From positions 1-48,980 of the forward strand of contig NZ_MUNE01000129.1 of the NCBI RefSeq assembly GCF_002154605.1: 48,980 nt of DNA, given 5' to 3'. Below, piece by piece: positions 25,013 to 34,494 of the stretch (position 1 is its first letter; each line of letters starts with the position of its first letter). Origin of the DNA: Streptomyces milbemycinicus. GTDB lineage: Bacteria; Actinomycetota; Actinomycetes; Streptomycetales; Streptomycetaceae. The notes under the pieces are model-generated. The model was not told where the DNA came from. It saw only the letters and a program-made list of their open reading frames with translations, and ran no database searches. The position numbers and the translations under genes were made by a program.

Positions 25013-27169
25013 GTGCTCGGCGTGCCTGGTGTGTTCAGAGGGCTCGGACACCGCGGATTCGCCGCCTTCGCCGCGGGCTTGGCGGCCACCCTGGCGGCGC
25101 TGCTCATGGCGGCGCCGGCCGAGGCCGGGCAGCCGGCCTGGACGGGTACGTGGGCCACCGCGCAGCACGCCTCGTACGACCCCGGCACCTCGGAGGTCAC
25201 CGTACGCATACCGGTGCGCGTCAGCGCCGGCGGGTCGAGCGTGCGGATCCGGCTGACCAACGGATTCACCGACCAGCCGGTGACGATCGGTCACGCCACC
25301 GTAGGGCTGCGCGGCGGCGGTTCCGCCGTGGCGCACCCGTACGACCTGCGGTTCGGCGGGAAGCGGGAGGTGACGATCGCGGCGGGCGAGCAGGCGGTCA
25401 GTGACCCGGTCCGGCTCGCGGTGCCCGCCCGTACCGACCTGGTGGTCAGCCTGTACTTCCCCGGCCGGCTCACCCACATCAGCCAGCACTGGATGGGGCT
25501 GCAGACCGTCTACTGGACCCCGGACGGCGGCGGTGACCACGCCGGGGACTCAGCCGGAAGCGCCTTCACCACGACCGACTCCACCTTCCCGTTCCTGACC
25601 GGGGTCGACGTTCGGGGCGGTGACGCGAAGGGCGCCGTGGTGGCGCTCGGCGACTCCATCACCGACGGGGCGTCGTCCACGGCGAACGCAAACCGGCGCT
25701 GGCCCGACTACCTGGCCGCCCGGCTTTCGGCCTGCTCGTCCACCGCCGGGGTGCTCAACGAGGGCATCAGCGGCAACCGGATCACCGCCGGGACCGACGG
25801 CAACCCGTCGGCGCTGGACCGGCTGGAGCGCGACGTGCTGTCCCAGCCGAACGCCCGGACGGTGATCCTTTTCGAGGGAGTGAACGACCTCAGCTGGGGC
25901 GGCGCCACCGGCGACCAGGTGATCGACGGTATGCGGCAGATCGCGCGGCGGGCCCACGCCCGCGGGCTGCGGGTGATCGGCGCGACCGTGGTCCCGTACC
26001 GAGGGTGGGGCGACTGGTGGACCGAGGACAAGGAGGCCGGCCGGCAGCGGGTCAACGCGTTCATCCGCGACTCCGGCGGCGTCTTCGACGGGTACGCCGA
26101 CTTCGACAAGGCGGTCCGGGATCCGGCCGACCCCACCCGGTACGCCGCCGCGTTCGACTCCGGTGACCATCTGCACCCCAACGACACCGGGATGAAAGCG
26201 TTCGCCGACGCGGTCGACCTGGCCGCGCTCGGCGTGGCCCGCGACTGCCCCTCGGCCCGCGTCCGGCTGACCCCTTACCAGCCGAGCCTGCGGGCCGGTC
26301 AGGCCACGCAGATGACAACAACCGTCACCAACACCGGCCCCACGGCCGTCACCCGTGTCAGCACCCGCCTAAAGCTGCCGCACGGCTGGTCCGCCGAACC
26401 GGCGGGCAGCGCACGGATCCGCACCCTCGCCCCGGGCGAGCGCGCCGCCGTCACCTGGACCGTCACCCCCGCGGCCGACGCCGCATGGGGCACCCACCCG
26501 ATCAAAGTGGACGCCTCCTGGCGCCAGGGCGGCCGGCCACGGCACGACTCCGACAGCGTGGACGCCACCGTCGTGCCTGTCCCGTCCGAGGTGCGGGCGC
26601 CGTACCTGACGACCGCCACGGCCGACGACGCCCAGTACGCCCGGAACAGCGGTCGAAGCGGTGACCAGTTCGCCATCTGGGCGGGCGGCCGGGACCTTTC
26701 CGGTGGGATGGACGAGAAGGCAGCCGTCTATCTGCCCGGCGCCGCGCCGCGCTCGGGCAGCGTCACCGCCCGGGTGGTCGGCCAGACGGGCAGCGGGCCG
26801 TCCGCCAAGGCCGGGATCGCCGTCGCAGGCGACCTGACCGCGCCGGAGAAGGGCGGCTACGCCGTGCTGGCCATGTCGGCGCGGTACGGCGTGGAGTTCA
26901 TGACCGACAGCGACGGCGACGGCCGCCTGGACACCTGGGCCGGCGGCGGCGACTCCTACCACCCCGCCTGGCTGCGGCTGGTCCGCGACGGCACGACGTA
27001 CACCGCGTACGCCAGTGCCGACGGCACCGCCTGGCAGCGGGTCGGCACCGCGACCGTGCCGTCGGCGAGCGGCAGCGGCGACGCCGGCCTGGTCGCCAGT
27101 GCCGTCAACCTCAACTATCCCGGCCAGACCACCACAGCTGTCTTCGACTCCTTCTCCGTCACCGAGTGA
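25013..27169 (+). CDS. Secreted SGNH/GDSL esterase with NEW3 and lectin-like module
   Basis: 718 residues with a signal peptide (about 1-38, ending PAEAG). An N-terminal beta-domain precedes an SGNH hydrolase core with nucleophile Ser215 in ALGDSITDG, the GISGN and EGVNDL blocks, and Asp385/His388 in GDHLHPND. A NEW3-type domain and the approximately 190-residue C-terminal module shared with the GH31 protein follow. It would remove acyl (probably acetyl) esters from glycans and so unblock the exo-glycosidases; the exact substrate is not shown. The GTG at 25013 is preceded by GAGGAGG and lies 10 bp after the GH31 relic. Confidence 0.87.
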   Translation: MLGVPGVFRGLGHRGFAAFAAGLAATLAALLMAAPAEAGQPAWTGTWATAQHASYDPGTSEVTVRIPVRVSAGGSSVRIRLTNGFTDQPVTIGHATVGLRGGGSAVAHPYDLRFGGKREVTIAAGEQAVSDPVRLAVPARTDLVVSLYFPGRLTHISQHWMGLQTVYWTPDGGGDHAGDSAGSAFTTTDSTFPFLTGVDVRGGDAKGAVVALGDSITDGASSTANANRRWPDYLAARLSACSSTAGVLNEGISGNRITAGTDGNPSALDRLERDVLSQPNARTVILFEGVNDLSWGGATGDQVIDGMRQIARRAHARGLRVIGATVVPYRGWGDWWTEDKEAGRQRVNAFIRDSGGVFDGYADFDKAVRDPADPTRYAAAFDSGDHLHPNDTGMKAFADAVDLAALGVARDCPSARVRLTPYQPSLRAGQATQMTTTVTNTGPTAVTRVSTRLKLPHGWSAEPAGSARIRTLAPGERAAVTWTVTPAADAAWGTHPIKVDASWRQGGRPRHDSDSVDATVVPVPSEVRAPYLTTATADDAQYARNSGRSGDQFAIWAGGRDLSGGMDEKAAVYLPGAAPRSGSVTARVVGQTGSGPSAKAGIAVAGDLTAPEKGGYAVLAMSARYGVEFMTDSDGDGRLDTWAGGGDSYHPAWLRLVRDGTTYTAYASADGTAWQRVGTATVPSASGSGDAGLVASAVNLNYPGQTTTAVFDSFSVTE

Positions 27170-27180
27170 GAGGCACCTTC

Positions 27181-28614
27181 ATGGCAGTCAGCCGCAGAGA
27201 CCTCCTGACCACCGCGACCGCTCTCGGCGGGGCCGTGCTGCTCGGCCCGCCGGGGATCGCTCACGCCCTCGGCGGCAGGGCGCGCCCCGACTATGAGCCC
27301 ACCAAGGCGTCGCTGGACACCCACCCGGTGCCGCGCTGGTACAAGGACGCCAAGTTCGGCATCTTCATCCATTGGGGCGTCTACTCGGTGCCCGGGGGCA
27401 CCGGACGGCACAACGCGGGCGAGTGGTACCTGTGGTACCAGAGCTTCAAGGACACCGCCGAGTGGAAGTACCACCGGGACACCTACGGCCAGGACTTCGT
27501 CTACGACGACTTCATCCCGCAGTTCAAGGCCGAGAACTTCGACCCGGACTCCTGGGTCAGGCTCTTCGAGCAGGCGGGCGCCCAGTATTTCGCGCTGACC
27601 AGCAAGCACCACGACGGATTCGCCCTCTTCCCCAGCGAGGTCACCGACCGGCACTCGGTGAAGTACGGCCCCAAACGCGACCTGGTCGGTGAGCTGATGA
27701 CCGCCGCCCGCAAGCGCGGCACCGTACGGCCGGGCCTCTACTACTCGCTGGGCGAGTTCTTCAACCCGGCCATCGGCCGGCCGATGAAGAACTTCTACAC
27801 CGACGAGGAAATCCCGATGGTCGGCTACAAGCCGGTCGAGGACTACGTCGGCGACTACGAGCTGAAGCAGCTCTACGAGGTCATCGACCGGTACGACCCC
27901 GAGCTGCTGTGGGCGGACGGCCAGTGGTTCCGGCCCACCGGGGAGCCGCCGTGGCGCAGCGAAGAGCCTATGGCCTACTACTACAACAAGGCGAAGAACC
28001 GGGCGCGGCCCAAGGGCGTCGTGATCAACGACCGGTTCGACACCCACTTCGACTTCGCCACGTACGAGCAGCGCACCAACCCCACGATGGACCCGCAGAA
28101 GTGGGAGTGCTGCATCACCATGGGCTACTCCTGGGGCTACAACAAGCACGAGCTGGACGAGGACTACAAGACCTCCGAGTTCCTGATCCACCTGCTCGCC
28201 GACGTGGTCAGCAAGAACGGCAATCTGCTGCTCAACATCGGCCCCAAGCCCGACGGCACCATCCCCGCCATCATGCGGGAGCGGCTGCGCGACATCGGCG
28301 CCTGGCTGGACGTCAACGGCCCGGCGATCTACGGCTCGACGCCGTGGGTGCGGGCGGAGGAGGAGGGCAGCCCACTCGGCATCCGTTACACGGTCACCCC
28401 CGGCAGGTTCAACATCATCGCGCTGGGTGCCCCCAGCGGAACCCTGTCGGTGCCCGCCGACATCCCGATCAGCTCCACTTCCAGGATCCGGCTGCTCGGC
28501 CACCAGGGCCCGCTGCGGTGGACCCGCGAGGACGGCAAGATCCACATCACGGTCCCCTCCGCTCTCCCCAGCGACATCGCGAATACCTTCACCGTCGACT
28601 GGGACCGGGGATGA
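27181..28614 (+). CDS. Tat-exported GH29 alpha-L-fucosidase
   Basis: 477 residues. The N-terminus MAVSRRDLLTTATALGGAVL has the twin-arginine motif, which argues for the ATG at 27181 over a GTG at 27166. The GH29 barrel shows KFGIFIHWGVYSVPG, ALTSKHHDGFALF and ELLWADGQWF with nucleophile Asp246, then LLLNIGPKPDGTIP. It releases terminal alpha-L-fucose. The length covers the catalytic domain plus a small C-terminal beta-sandwich, without the NEW3 and lectin-like tail found on the other enzymes. Such a tail is encoded by the next, overlapping gene (ATGA). Confidence 0.92.
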   Translation: MAVSRRDLLTTATALGGAVLLGPPGIAHALGGRARPDYEPTKASLDTHPVPRWYKDAKFGIFIHWGVYSVPGGTGRHNAGEWYLWYQSFKDTAEWKYHRDTYGQDFVYDDFIPQFKAENFDPDSWVRLFEQAGAQYFALTSKHHDGFALFPSEVTDRHSVKYGPKRDLVGELMTAARKRGTVRPGLYYSLGEFFNPAIGRPMKNFYTDEEIPMVGYKPVEDYVGDYELKQLYEVIDRYDPELLWADGQWFRPTGEPPWRSEEPMAYYYNKAKNRARPKGVVINDRFDTHFDFATYEQRTNPTMDPQKWECCITMGYSWGYNKHELDEDYKTSEFLIHLLADVVSKNGNLLLNIGPKPDGTIPAIMRERLRDIGAWLDVNGPAIYGSTPWVRAEEEGSPLGIRYTVTPGRFNIIALGAPSGTLSVPADIPISSTSRIRLLGHQGPLRWTREDGKIHITVPSALPSDIANTFTVDWDRG

Positions 28615-29564
28615 GCGCGATGACCGGACGCGACGAGACCCGGTTCGACACCCTCGGGCCCACCCTCACGGTGACCACGGTGCCCGCGGACCCGGCCGGC
28701 GGCGACGCGGTGACGGCCACCGCGCACCTCACCAACGACTGCCCCTTCCCGCTCCGCGACGCCGTTCTCCACCTGATCGGCCCGGGCGCGACGACGGCCG
28801 CCAAGACCATCCCCCTCGGCGACCTGCGGCGCGGCGCGAAGATCACCCGCAGCTGGCAGACCGCGATGCCCGCCGACGTGGCGGGCGACGTATCGTTCAC
28901 CGCGCACCTCGTCTTCGACGTCGACGGCAACAGCTCCGACTGCGCCCGCTCCGCCAGGACCGTCAGCATCCCCTACGAGCCCAACGGGGTGCGGGAGCCG
29001 TACACCACCTTCGCCACCACCGACGACGCCACGTTCGGCCAGTACGCCCCCGGCCAGTTGGTGATCTGGGCCGGCGGCCGGGACCTGTCCGGCGGCTCCG
29101 ACGAAAAGGGCGTCATCTACCTCCCCGGCGCCGCCGCCGAGTCCTGCGTGGTGCAGGTCAGGACGGCCGGCCTGACCGGCAGCGACAACCCCAGCGCCAA
29201 GTCGGGGATCGCGATCGCGGGCGACCTGACCGCACCCGGCAAGGGCGGCTACGCGGTGCTGACCATGTCCGCCCGGTACGGCCTCGAGTTCATGACGGAC
29301 AGCGACGGCGACGGCCGCCTGGACACCTGGGCCGGGGGCGGCGGCTCCTACCACCCCGCCTGGCTGCGCCTGGTGCGCTCGGGCACCACCTATACCGCGT
29401 ACGCCACCGGCAACGGGCTGGCATGGGAGCGGGTCGGCACCGCCACCGTGCCGTCGGCGAGCGGCGCCGGGGACGCGGGAGTCGTCGCCAGCGCCGTCAA
29501 TGCCAACTACCCGGGCACCACCGTCCGGGCGGTCTTCGATCACTTCTCGGTGGAGGCGCCATGA
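28611..29564 (+). CDS. Accessory NEW3/lectin-like domain protein without catalytic core or signal peptide
   Basis: 317 residues. It starts MSAMTGRDETRFD with no signal sequence. Residues about 15-120 are a NEW3-like beta-sandwich with two Cys (DCPFPLRD, SSDCARSA). The rest is the module shared with the GH31 and SGNH proteins (GGRDLSGGSDEKGVIYLPGA, LEFMTDSDGDGRLDTWAGGG). Both ends overlap their neighbours by 4 bp (ATGA), so translation is tightly coupled to the fucosidase. It may be a detached carbohydrate-binding tail of that enzyme, or it may travel with it through Tat export. Function is inferred only. Confidence 0.75.
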   Translation: MSAMTGRDETRFDTLGPTLTVTTVPADPAGGDAVTATAHLTNDCPFPLRDAVLHLIGPGATTAAKTIPLGDLRRGAKITRSWQTAMPADVAGDVSFTAHLVFDVDGNSSDCARSARTVSIPYEPNGVREPYTTFATTDDATFGQYAPGQLVIWAGGRDLSGGSDEKGVIYLPGAAAESCVVQVRTAGLTGSDNPSAKSGIAIAGDLTAPGKGGYAVLTMSARYGLEFMTDSDGDGRLDTWAGGGGSYHPAWLRLVRSGTTYTAYATGNGLAWERVGTATVPSASGAGDAGVVASAVNANYPGTTVRAVFDHFSVEAP

Positions 29565-30460
29565 GCGGCCACGCGTACCGGCCCGACGAGGACTTCCTCA
29601 CCCCGCCCGTCTCGCTGACCGTGTCGCCGACGAGTCCGGAGGCGGGCTCGGCGGTGACGCTGACCGCCACCGTCACCAACACCGCCCCGATCGCGCTGCG
29701 TGACACGGTGCTCTACCTCGCCGTGGACGGCACCGGGCGGCCGTCCCGTCTGGGCAGCCTGGCGCCCGGTGCCACGGCCACCCGCAGCTGGCGGACCCGG
29801 CTCGCCGACGACGCCGAGGGCCTCGTCTCGTTCACCGCCCACGCACTCTTCGACGTCCACCGCGACGGCTCCGACTGCGCCCGCGCCACCTCGTCGGTGC
29901 GGCTGCCGAACCGGTCGCTCGCCGGTGCCTTCGACAACGCGGGCATCGCCTCCGACGACGCCCTCACGGTCGCCGACATCGACGGGTCGCGGTCCAGCCT
30001 GTCCGCGCAGGCGCTGGCCTCGGTCGGGCTGACACCGGGGGCGGTGGTGACGTACGACGGGACGACCTTCACCTGGCCGGACACCCGGCCGGGGAACAAG
30101 GACAACGTCGTCGCCTCCGGGCAGACCGTGCTGCTGTCCGGCTCGGGCACCCGGCTGGCCTTCCTGGGCACCAGCACCTGGGGCGAGGGCAAGGGCGAGG
30201 GAGCCGTCCTCTACGCCGACGGCACGCGGCATGCGTTCTCCGTCGCCGTCCCGGACTGGTACGGGGCGAACGGCTCCGCCGCCGTGGTGGTGCCGTACCG
30301 CCACATCTCCACCGGCCGGGACGACACCCCGGTCAGCCTCTACGTGTTCGGCGTCGAGCTACAGGACAAGGAAGTGCGCGCCGTCGTGCTGCCGAAGGTC
30401 AGCGACGGCCTGCAGTCGGGCGTCCCCGCCCTGCACATCTTCGCGATGACGGTCGCCTGA
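29561..30460 (+). CDS. Accessory NEW3-like protein with a glycosidase-associated C-terminal beta domain, no signal peptide
   Basis: 299 residues beginning MSGHAYRPDEDFLTPPVSLT, with no export signal. The first 120 residues parallel the preceding protein (LRDTVLYLAVDG, GSDCARATSSVRLP). The C-terminal half has LSAQALASVGLTPGAVVTYD, FTWPDTRPGNKDNVVASGQT and VLLSGSGTRLAFLGTSTWGE. That pattern is familiar from the tail of large actinobacterial secreted glycosidases, but no catalytic domain is attached. It overlaps the upstream gene (ATGA) and is followed 18 bp later by the GH89 gene. Probably an ancillary binding protein of the fucosidase/GH89 part of the operon. Confidence 0.7.
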   Translation: MSGHAYRPDEDFLTPPVSLTVSPTSPEAGSAVTLTATVTNTAPIALRDTVLYLAVDGTGRPSRLGSLAPGATATRSWRTRLADDAEGLVSFTAHALFDVHRDGSDCARATSSVRLPNRSLAGAFDNAGIASDDALTVADIDGSRSSLSAQALASVGLTPGAVVTYDGTTFTWPDTRPGNKDNVVASGQTVLLSGSGTRLAFLGTSTWGEGKGEGAVLYADGTRHAFSVAVPDWYGANGSAAVVVPYRHISTGRDDTPVSLYVFGVELQDKEVRAVVLPKVSDGLQSGVPALHIFAMTVA

Positions 30461-30478
30461 AAGGAAATTCTGGACAAT

Positions 30479-33400
30479 ATGGACAACGACGAAGGCGTCA
30501 GCCGCAGACGAGTGCTGACCGGAGCGGCCGCCGTGAGCGGCGCGCTGCTGCTGGCGCGGCCGCAGACCGCCCGGGCGGCCGCCGCGAACGGGAGCGCCCG
30601 GCCGTTCGACACGGCACCGGCCACCGCCGCGCTGCGGCGGCTGGTGCCAGCCCACCACCAGCAGGTCACGCTGCGCGCGGTGGCGGCCGGCGGCGGCGAC
30701 CACTTCCGGGTCACCGGCCGGGCCGGGAGCATCACGGTGGAGGGCACCAGCCCCGCCGTACTGCTCACCGGGTTCAACCGGTACCTCGCCGAGGCCGCGA
30801 GGGCAGACATCTCCTGGAACGGCGAGCAGCTGAACCTCCCGCGGCTGCTGCCCGCGCCCGGCGCGGAGATCACGGGAGCGGCGAATGTCGCCCACCGGTT
30901 CGCGTACAACGACACCAACGAGGGCTACACCGGCGCCTACCGGGGCTGGAAGGCCTGGGAGCGCGAGATCGACGTGCTCGCGCTGCACGGCATCAACGAG
31001 GTGCTCGTGTACATCGGTGCCGACGCGGTCTACTACGACACCTTCCGGGACTTCGGCTACTCGGACGCCGAGCTGCGAGAGTGGATCCCCGCCCCTTCCC
31101 ACCAGCCCTGGTGGCTGCTGCAGAACATGTCGGGGTTCGGCGGTCCGGTGTCCAAGCACCTCATCGACCAGCGGGCCGCCCTCGCCAAGAAGATCATCAA
31201 CCGGGTGCGGGAACTCGGCATGACCCCCGTGCTGCCGGGCTACTACGGCACCGTGCCGGACGACTTCCTGGCCAAGAACCCCGGCGCGTCGCTGGTCGCC
31301 CAGGGCACCTGGGGCGCCTTCAAGCGCCCCGACTGGCTCGATCCGCGCACGGACCTCTTCGCCGAGGTCGCCGCTGCCTTCTACCGGCACCAACGGGAAC
31401 GCTACGGCGACAGCTCGATGTACAAGATGGACCTGCTGCACGAGGGCGGCAACCCCGGTGACGTGCCGGTCGGAGAGGCGGCCAAGGCCGTCGAGGCGGC
31501 ACTCCAGAAGGCACACGCCGGGGCGGTCTGGGCGATCCTGGGCTGGCAGACCAACCCCAGCCGGGAAATCCTCGGCGCGGTCGACAAGAGCATGATGCTC
31601 GTCGTCGACGGCCTGTCCGACCGCTACACCACCGTCATCGACCGGGAGAGCGACTGGGACGGCACCCCGTACGCCTTCGGCTCCATCTGGAACTTCGGCG
31701 GTCACACCCCGATCGGTGCCAACGCTCCCGACTGGGTGGAGCAGTACCCGAAGTGGCGGGACAAGACGGGCAGCGCGCTCACCGGGATCGCGATGATGCC
31801 GGAGGGCGCCGACAACAATCCTGCCGCCATGGCCCTGTTCACCGACCTGGCCTGGACGCCCGGCGCCATCGGCCTCGACGACTGGTTCGCCTCGTATGCC
31901 GTGTCCCGGTACGGCGGCGAGGACCCGCACGCCGTCGCCGCCTGGAAGGCGATCCGTGACACCGCGTACAACATGTCCCGCGCGGACGCGTGGAGCGAGG
32001 CTCCCGACGGGCTGTTCGGCGCCCGGCCGAGCCTGGGCGCCAACAAGGCCGCCGCGTGGGGCCCGGAGGCCGACCGCTACGACACCACGGCCTTCGACGC
32101 GGCGCTCACCGAACTGCTCCAGGTCGCGCCGGGGCTGCGCGACAGCTCGGCCTACGCGTACGACCTGGCTGACGTGGCCCGTCAGGTGCTGTCCAACCGC
32201 AGCCGGGTGCTGCTGCCCCAGATCAAGACGGCGTACGAGGCCGGGGACCGCGGCCGCTTCGACCGGCTCACCAAGACCTGGCTCAGCTGGATGAAGCTGA
32301 TGGACAAGGTGCTGGCCACCAGCGGCCAGCACCTGCTCGGACGGTGGCTGGCCGACGCCCGTTCCTGGGGCGCCACCAGGGCGGAGAAGGACCAGCTGGA
32401 GTACGACGCGCGGTCGATCATCACCACCTGGGGCGGCCGGGCGAGCAGCGAGGAGGGCCTGCACGACTACGCCAACCGGGAGTGGTCCGGACTGCTCGGC
32501 GGCCTCTACCACCTGCGCTGGAAGACGTACTTCGACGAGTTGTCCACGGCGCTCGCGGCCGGCCGGCAGCCCGCCGGGATCGACTGGTTCGCGCTGGAGG
32601 ACCACTGGGCGCGCCGGCACGACAGCTACCCGGTGCGGACGTCGGGCGACATCCACAAGCTGGCCCGGAAGGTGCGGGACACCCTGACCGCGGATCCCCA
32701 CCAGGTGGCGCTGACCGCGTCCGCCGACCGGGCAGCGGTGGCCGAGGGCCGCCCGGTCACGGTCACCGTGTCGTTCACCAACCGCAATGGATTCGGCCCC
32801 GCGACGGATGTGAGCCTGTCGGTCGACGCGCCGGAGGGGATGACCGCCGAGCCGGCCGGCCCGACCACCACGGCGTCCGTCGCCCCGGGCGAGACATTCT
32901 CGGCGAGCTTCCGGGTCACCCTCACCGCGGCCGCCGGTGCGCTGGTCTCCCGGGTGCCGGTGGGCGCGTCCTACCGGAGCGGCGGCTCGCGGGGCTCGGC
33001 CTCGGCGGCCGTCCGTCTGATGGCGGGCACCGGTGTACAAGCGCCTTACCGAACGGCTTCCTTCAACGACGCCGTCTTCGGCCAGTCGGAGGACGGACTC
33101 GCCATCGAGGGCGGGGGCGCCGATCTGTGGGGTGGCACCAATGAGTTCGCCACGATCCACCAGGTCGCCGCCTTCGGTTCCGCCTCGGTCGCCACGGTCC
33201 AGGTCACCTCGCAGGACAACACCGGCGGCTGGGCCCGCGCCGGGCTGATGGTCCGTAACGACCTCTCCGCGAACGGCGACGGCTCGGCCGGGTACGTCAA
33301 TCTGGCGGTGACACCGTCCAACGGATGCGCACTGTCCTGGGACGCCGACGGCAACGGAACATTCGACTCGATCGAACTGTCCGGGTCCTTCACCGCTCCG

Positions 33401-33598
33401 GTGCATCTGCGGCTGACGCGCTCCGGCAACGCCTATACCGGCGAATGCAGCGGTGACGGCGTCTCATGGACCACGGTCGGCACGGCCACCCCGGGCGGCG
33501 TTGCCGACGCCCAGGACATCGGGGTGTTCATGACGGCTGCCAACGGCTGGACCGGCACCCGCGGGATCGCCGGTTTCCAGGGCTTCTCCGTCACCTGA
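30479..33598 (+). CDS. Tat-exported GH89 alpha-N-acetylglucosaminidase
   Basis: 1039 residues. A twin-arginine signal (VSRRRVLTGAAAVSGALLLA) is followed by an N-terminal alpha/beta domain, the barrel and a helical C-domain as in human NAGLU and clostridial GH89. Candidate catalytic residues are Glu322 (DLLHEGGNPG) and Glu442 (MMPEGADNNP); NDTNEGYTGAYRGWKAWERE is also characteristic. A NEW3-type domain (about 745-850) and a divergent lectin-like C-terminal module follow. It releases terminal alpha-GlcNAc, as on gastric-type mucin caps or heparan fragments. The ATG at 30479 has AAAGGAAA about 11 nt upstream. Last gene of the operon. Confidence 0.92.
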   Translation: MDNDEGVSRRRVLTGAAAVSGALLLARPQTARAAAANGSARPFDTAPATAALRRLVPAHHQQVTLRAVAAGGGDHFRVTGRAGSITVEGTSPAVLLTGFNRYLAEAARADISWNGEQLNLPRLLPAPGAEITGAANVAHRFAYNDTNEGYTGAYRGWKAWEREIDVLALHGINEVLVYIGADAVYYDTFRDFGYSDAELREWIPAPSHQPWWLLQNMSGFGGPVSKHLIDQRAALAKKIINRVRELGMTPVLPGYYGTVPDDFLAKNPGASLVAQGTWGAFKRPDWLDPRTDLFAEVAAAFYRHQRERYGDSSMYKMDLLHEGGNPGDVPVGEAAKAVEAALQKAHAGAVWAILGWQTNPSREILGAVDKSMMLVVDGLSDRYTTVIDRESDWDGTPYAFGSIWNFGGHTPIGANAPDWVEQYPKWRDKTGSALTGIAMMPEGADNNPAAMALFTDLAWTPGAIGLDDWFASYAVSRYGGEDPHAVAAWKAIRDTAYNMSRADAWSEAPDGLFGARPSLGANKAAAWGPEADRYDTTAFDAALTELLQVAPGLRDSSAYAYDLADVARQVLSNRSRVLLPQIKTAYEAGDRGRFDRLTKTWLSWMKLMDKVLATSGQHLLGRWLADARSWGATRAEKDQLEYDARSIITTWGGRASSEEGLHDYANREWSGLLGGLYHLRWKTYFDELSTALAAGRQPAGIDWFALEDHWARRHDSYPVRTSGDIHKLARKVRDTLTADPHQVALTASADRAAVAEGRPVTVTVSFTNRNGFGPATDVSLSVDAPEGMTAEPAGPTTTASVAPGETFSASFRVTLTAAAGALVSRVPVGASYRSGGSRGSASAAVRLMAGTGVQAPYRTASFNDAVFGQSEDGLAIEGGGADLWGGTNEFATIHQVAAFGSASVATVQVTSQDNTGGWARAGLMVRNDLSANGDGSAGYVNLAVTPSNGCALSWDADGNGTFDSIELSGSFTAPVHLRLTRSGNAYTGECSGDGVSWTTVGTATPGGVADAQDIGVFMTAANGWTGTRGIAGFQGFSVT

Positions 33599-33906
33599 GC
33601 CACCGGGTTCCGCGCGGTCTTGTTCACCCCCATGGCACCGGCCACCGGGTCCAGAACACGCGAGGTCGCCTGCTGGACTGCCGAGGTCTACGGGACCCGG
33701 GACTCGCGCAGATCACGAGCCGGAAAGCACCTTGCGCAGGCCGAGCCTCGCCTCGACCCGCGCAAGGCGGGGCTAGCTTGTTCCGCCTCGGACGGACCCC
33801 GGGCGGCCAGCTGCGCCCCGCACCGAGAGAAACCCCAGGCCAGCGCGCTGCCACCCCGACGATCTCGCGCGACCCATTTCGGTCACCTGCTCGATGCCTC
33901 ACGCAG
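33599..33906. other. Non-coding or degenerate stretch after the GH operon
   Basis: Open frames here have no start context or recognisable family. I see no gene before the terminator hairpin that closes this stretch. Confidence 0.5.
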
Positions 33907-33936
33907 AAAGCCTGGTCAGCGTACTGACCAGGCTTT
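33907..33936 (+). terminator. Intrinsic terminator of the glycosidase operon
   Basis: AAAGCCTGGTCAG (33907-33919) and CTGACCAGGCTTT (33924-33936) form a perfect 13-bp stem with the 4-nt loop CGTA, ending in Ts. This is the strongest terminator in the window. It could also serve transcription from the right, where its A-run would become the T-tract. Confidence 0.9.
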
Positions 33937-34149
33937 TGGAGTGAGTGGGTCGTTCACGAGTTTTGCTGACCGGCGACGACGTAGCCAGTTGAGCGTGCAC
34001 TTCCCGGCGGCATCAAGATCACTCCCCGGATAGTTGCGGATTCAAACAAATGGGTGCACGCTAGGCGAACGTGACTCGTCACCCCAGGCGCCGGTGAGGA
34101 CACGATGCGGCGCTGCGCAGTCTTTCTCAGACGGGTCGAGCCCCGTCAC

Positions 34150-34494
34150 TCAAGGGGAGGGCCAAGCGGAAAGCGCGTCCCTTGCCGGTTCGATGTCCAG
34201 ATCCATGCGTCCGCCGTGACCTTGGGTGATCGCTGCGGCGATGGCGAGGTCGAGACCGCTGCCGCCGTGAGTACGGGAGCGGGAGGGGGTGACGCGGTAG
34301 AAGCGCTCGAAGACCCGCCCAGCCTCCTCCGTCGAGAGTCCGGGCCCTCGGTCGACGATCACGATCACATAGATGGGTGCGCCAGCGGCCGGAGGTGAGG
34401 AGGCGCTCGTACGGCCGAGGCTGTCGATGTCGCCCGTCGTAGCCCTGAACGGGTGACCCGACGCGTACGCCCACGGGGGTTCCCGGAGTCGCAT
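34150..34494 (-). pseudogene. C-terminal remnant of a sensor histidine kinase
   Basis: The minus strand carries the end of an HATPase domain: VDRGPGLSTEEAGRVFERFY and then RSRTHGGSGLDLAIAAAI. The last glycine box reads GSGLDLAI where kinases have GSGLGLAI. Sequence before VIVDRGPG is not kinase-like and the H-box and N-boxes are absent, so only about 80 residues remain. The flanks, 33937-34149, show nothing else. Confidence 0.7.

Noticed and set aside
27115..33406. Long minus-strand frames opposite the fucosidase and GH89 genes.
   Set aside because: Same antisense composition artefact, without start signals or motifs.
33940..34100. Possible tRNA-like stretch after the strong terminator.
   Set aside because: A TTCAAAC-like loop is present but no acceptor stem or D-arm can be folded around it.
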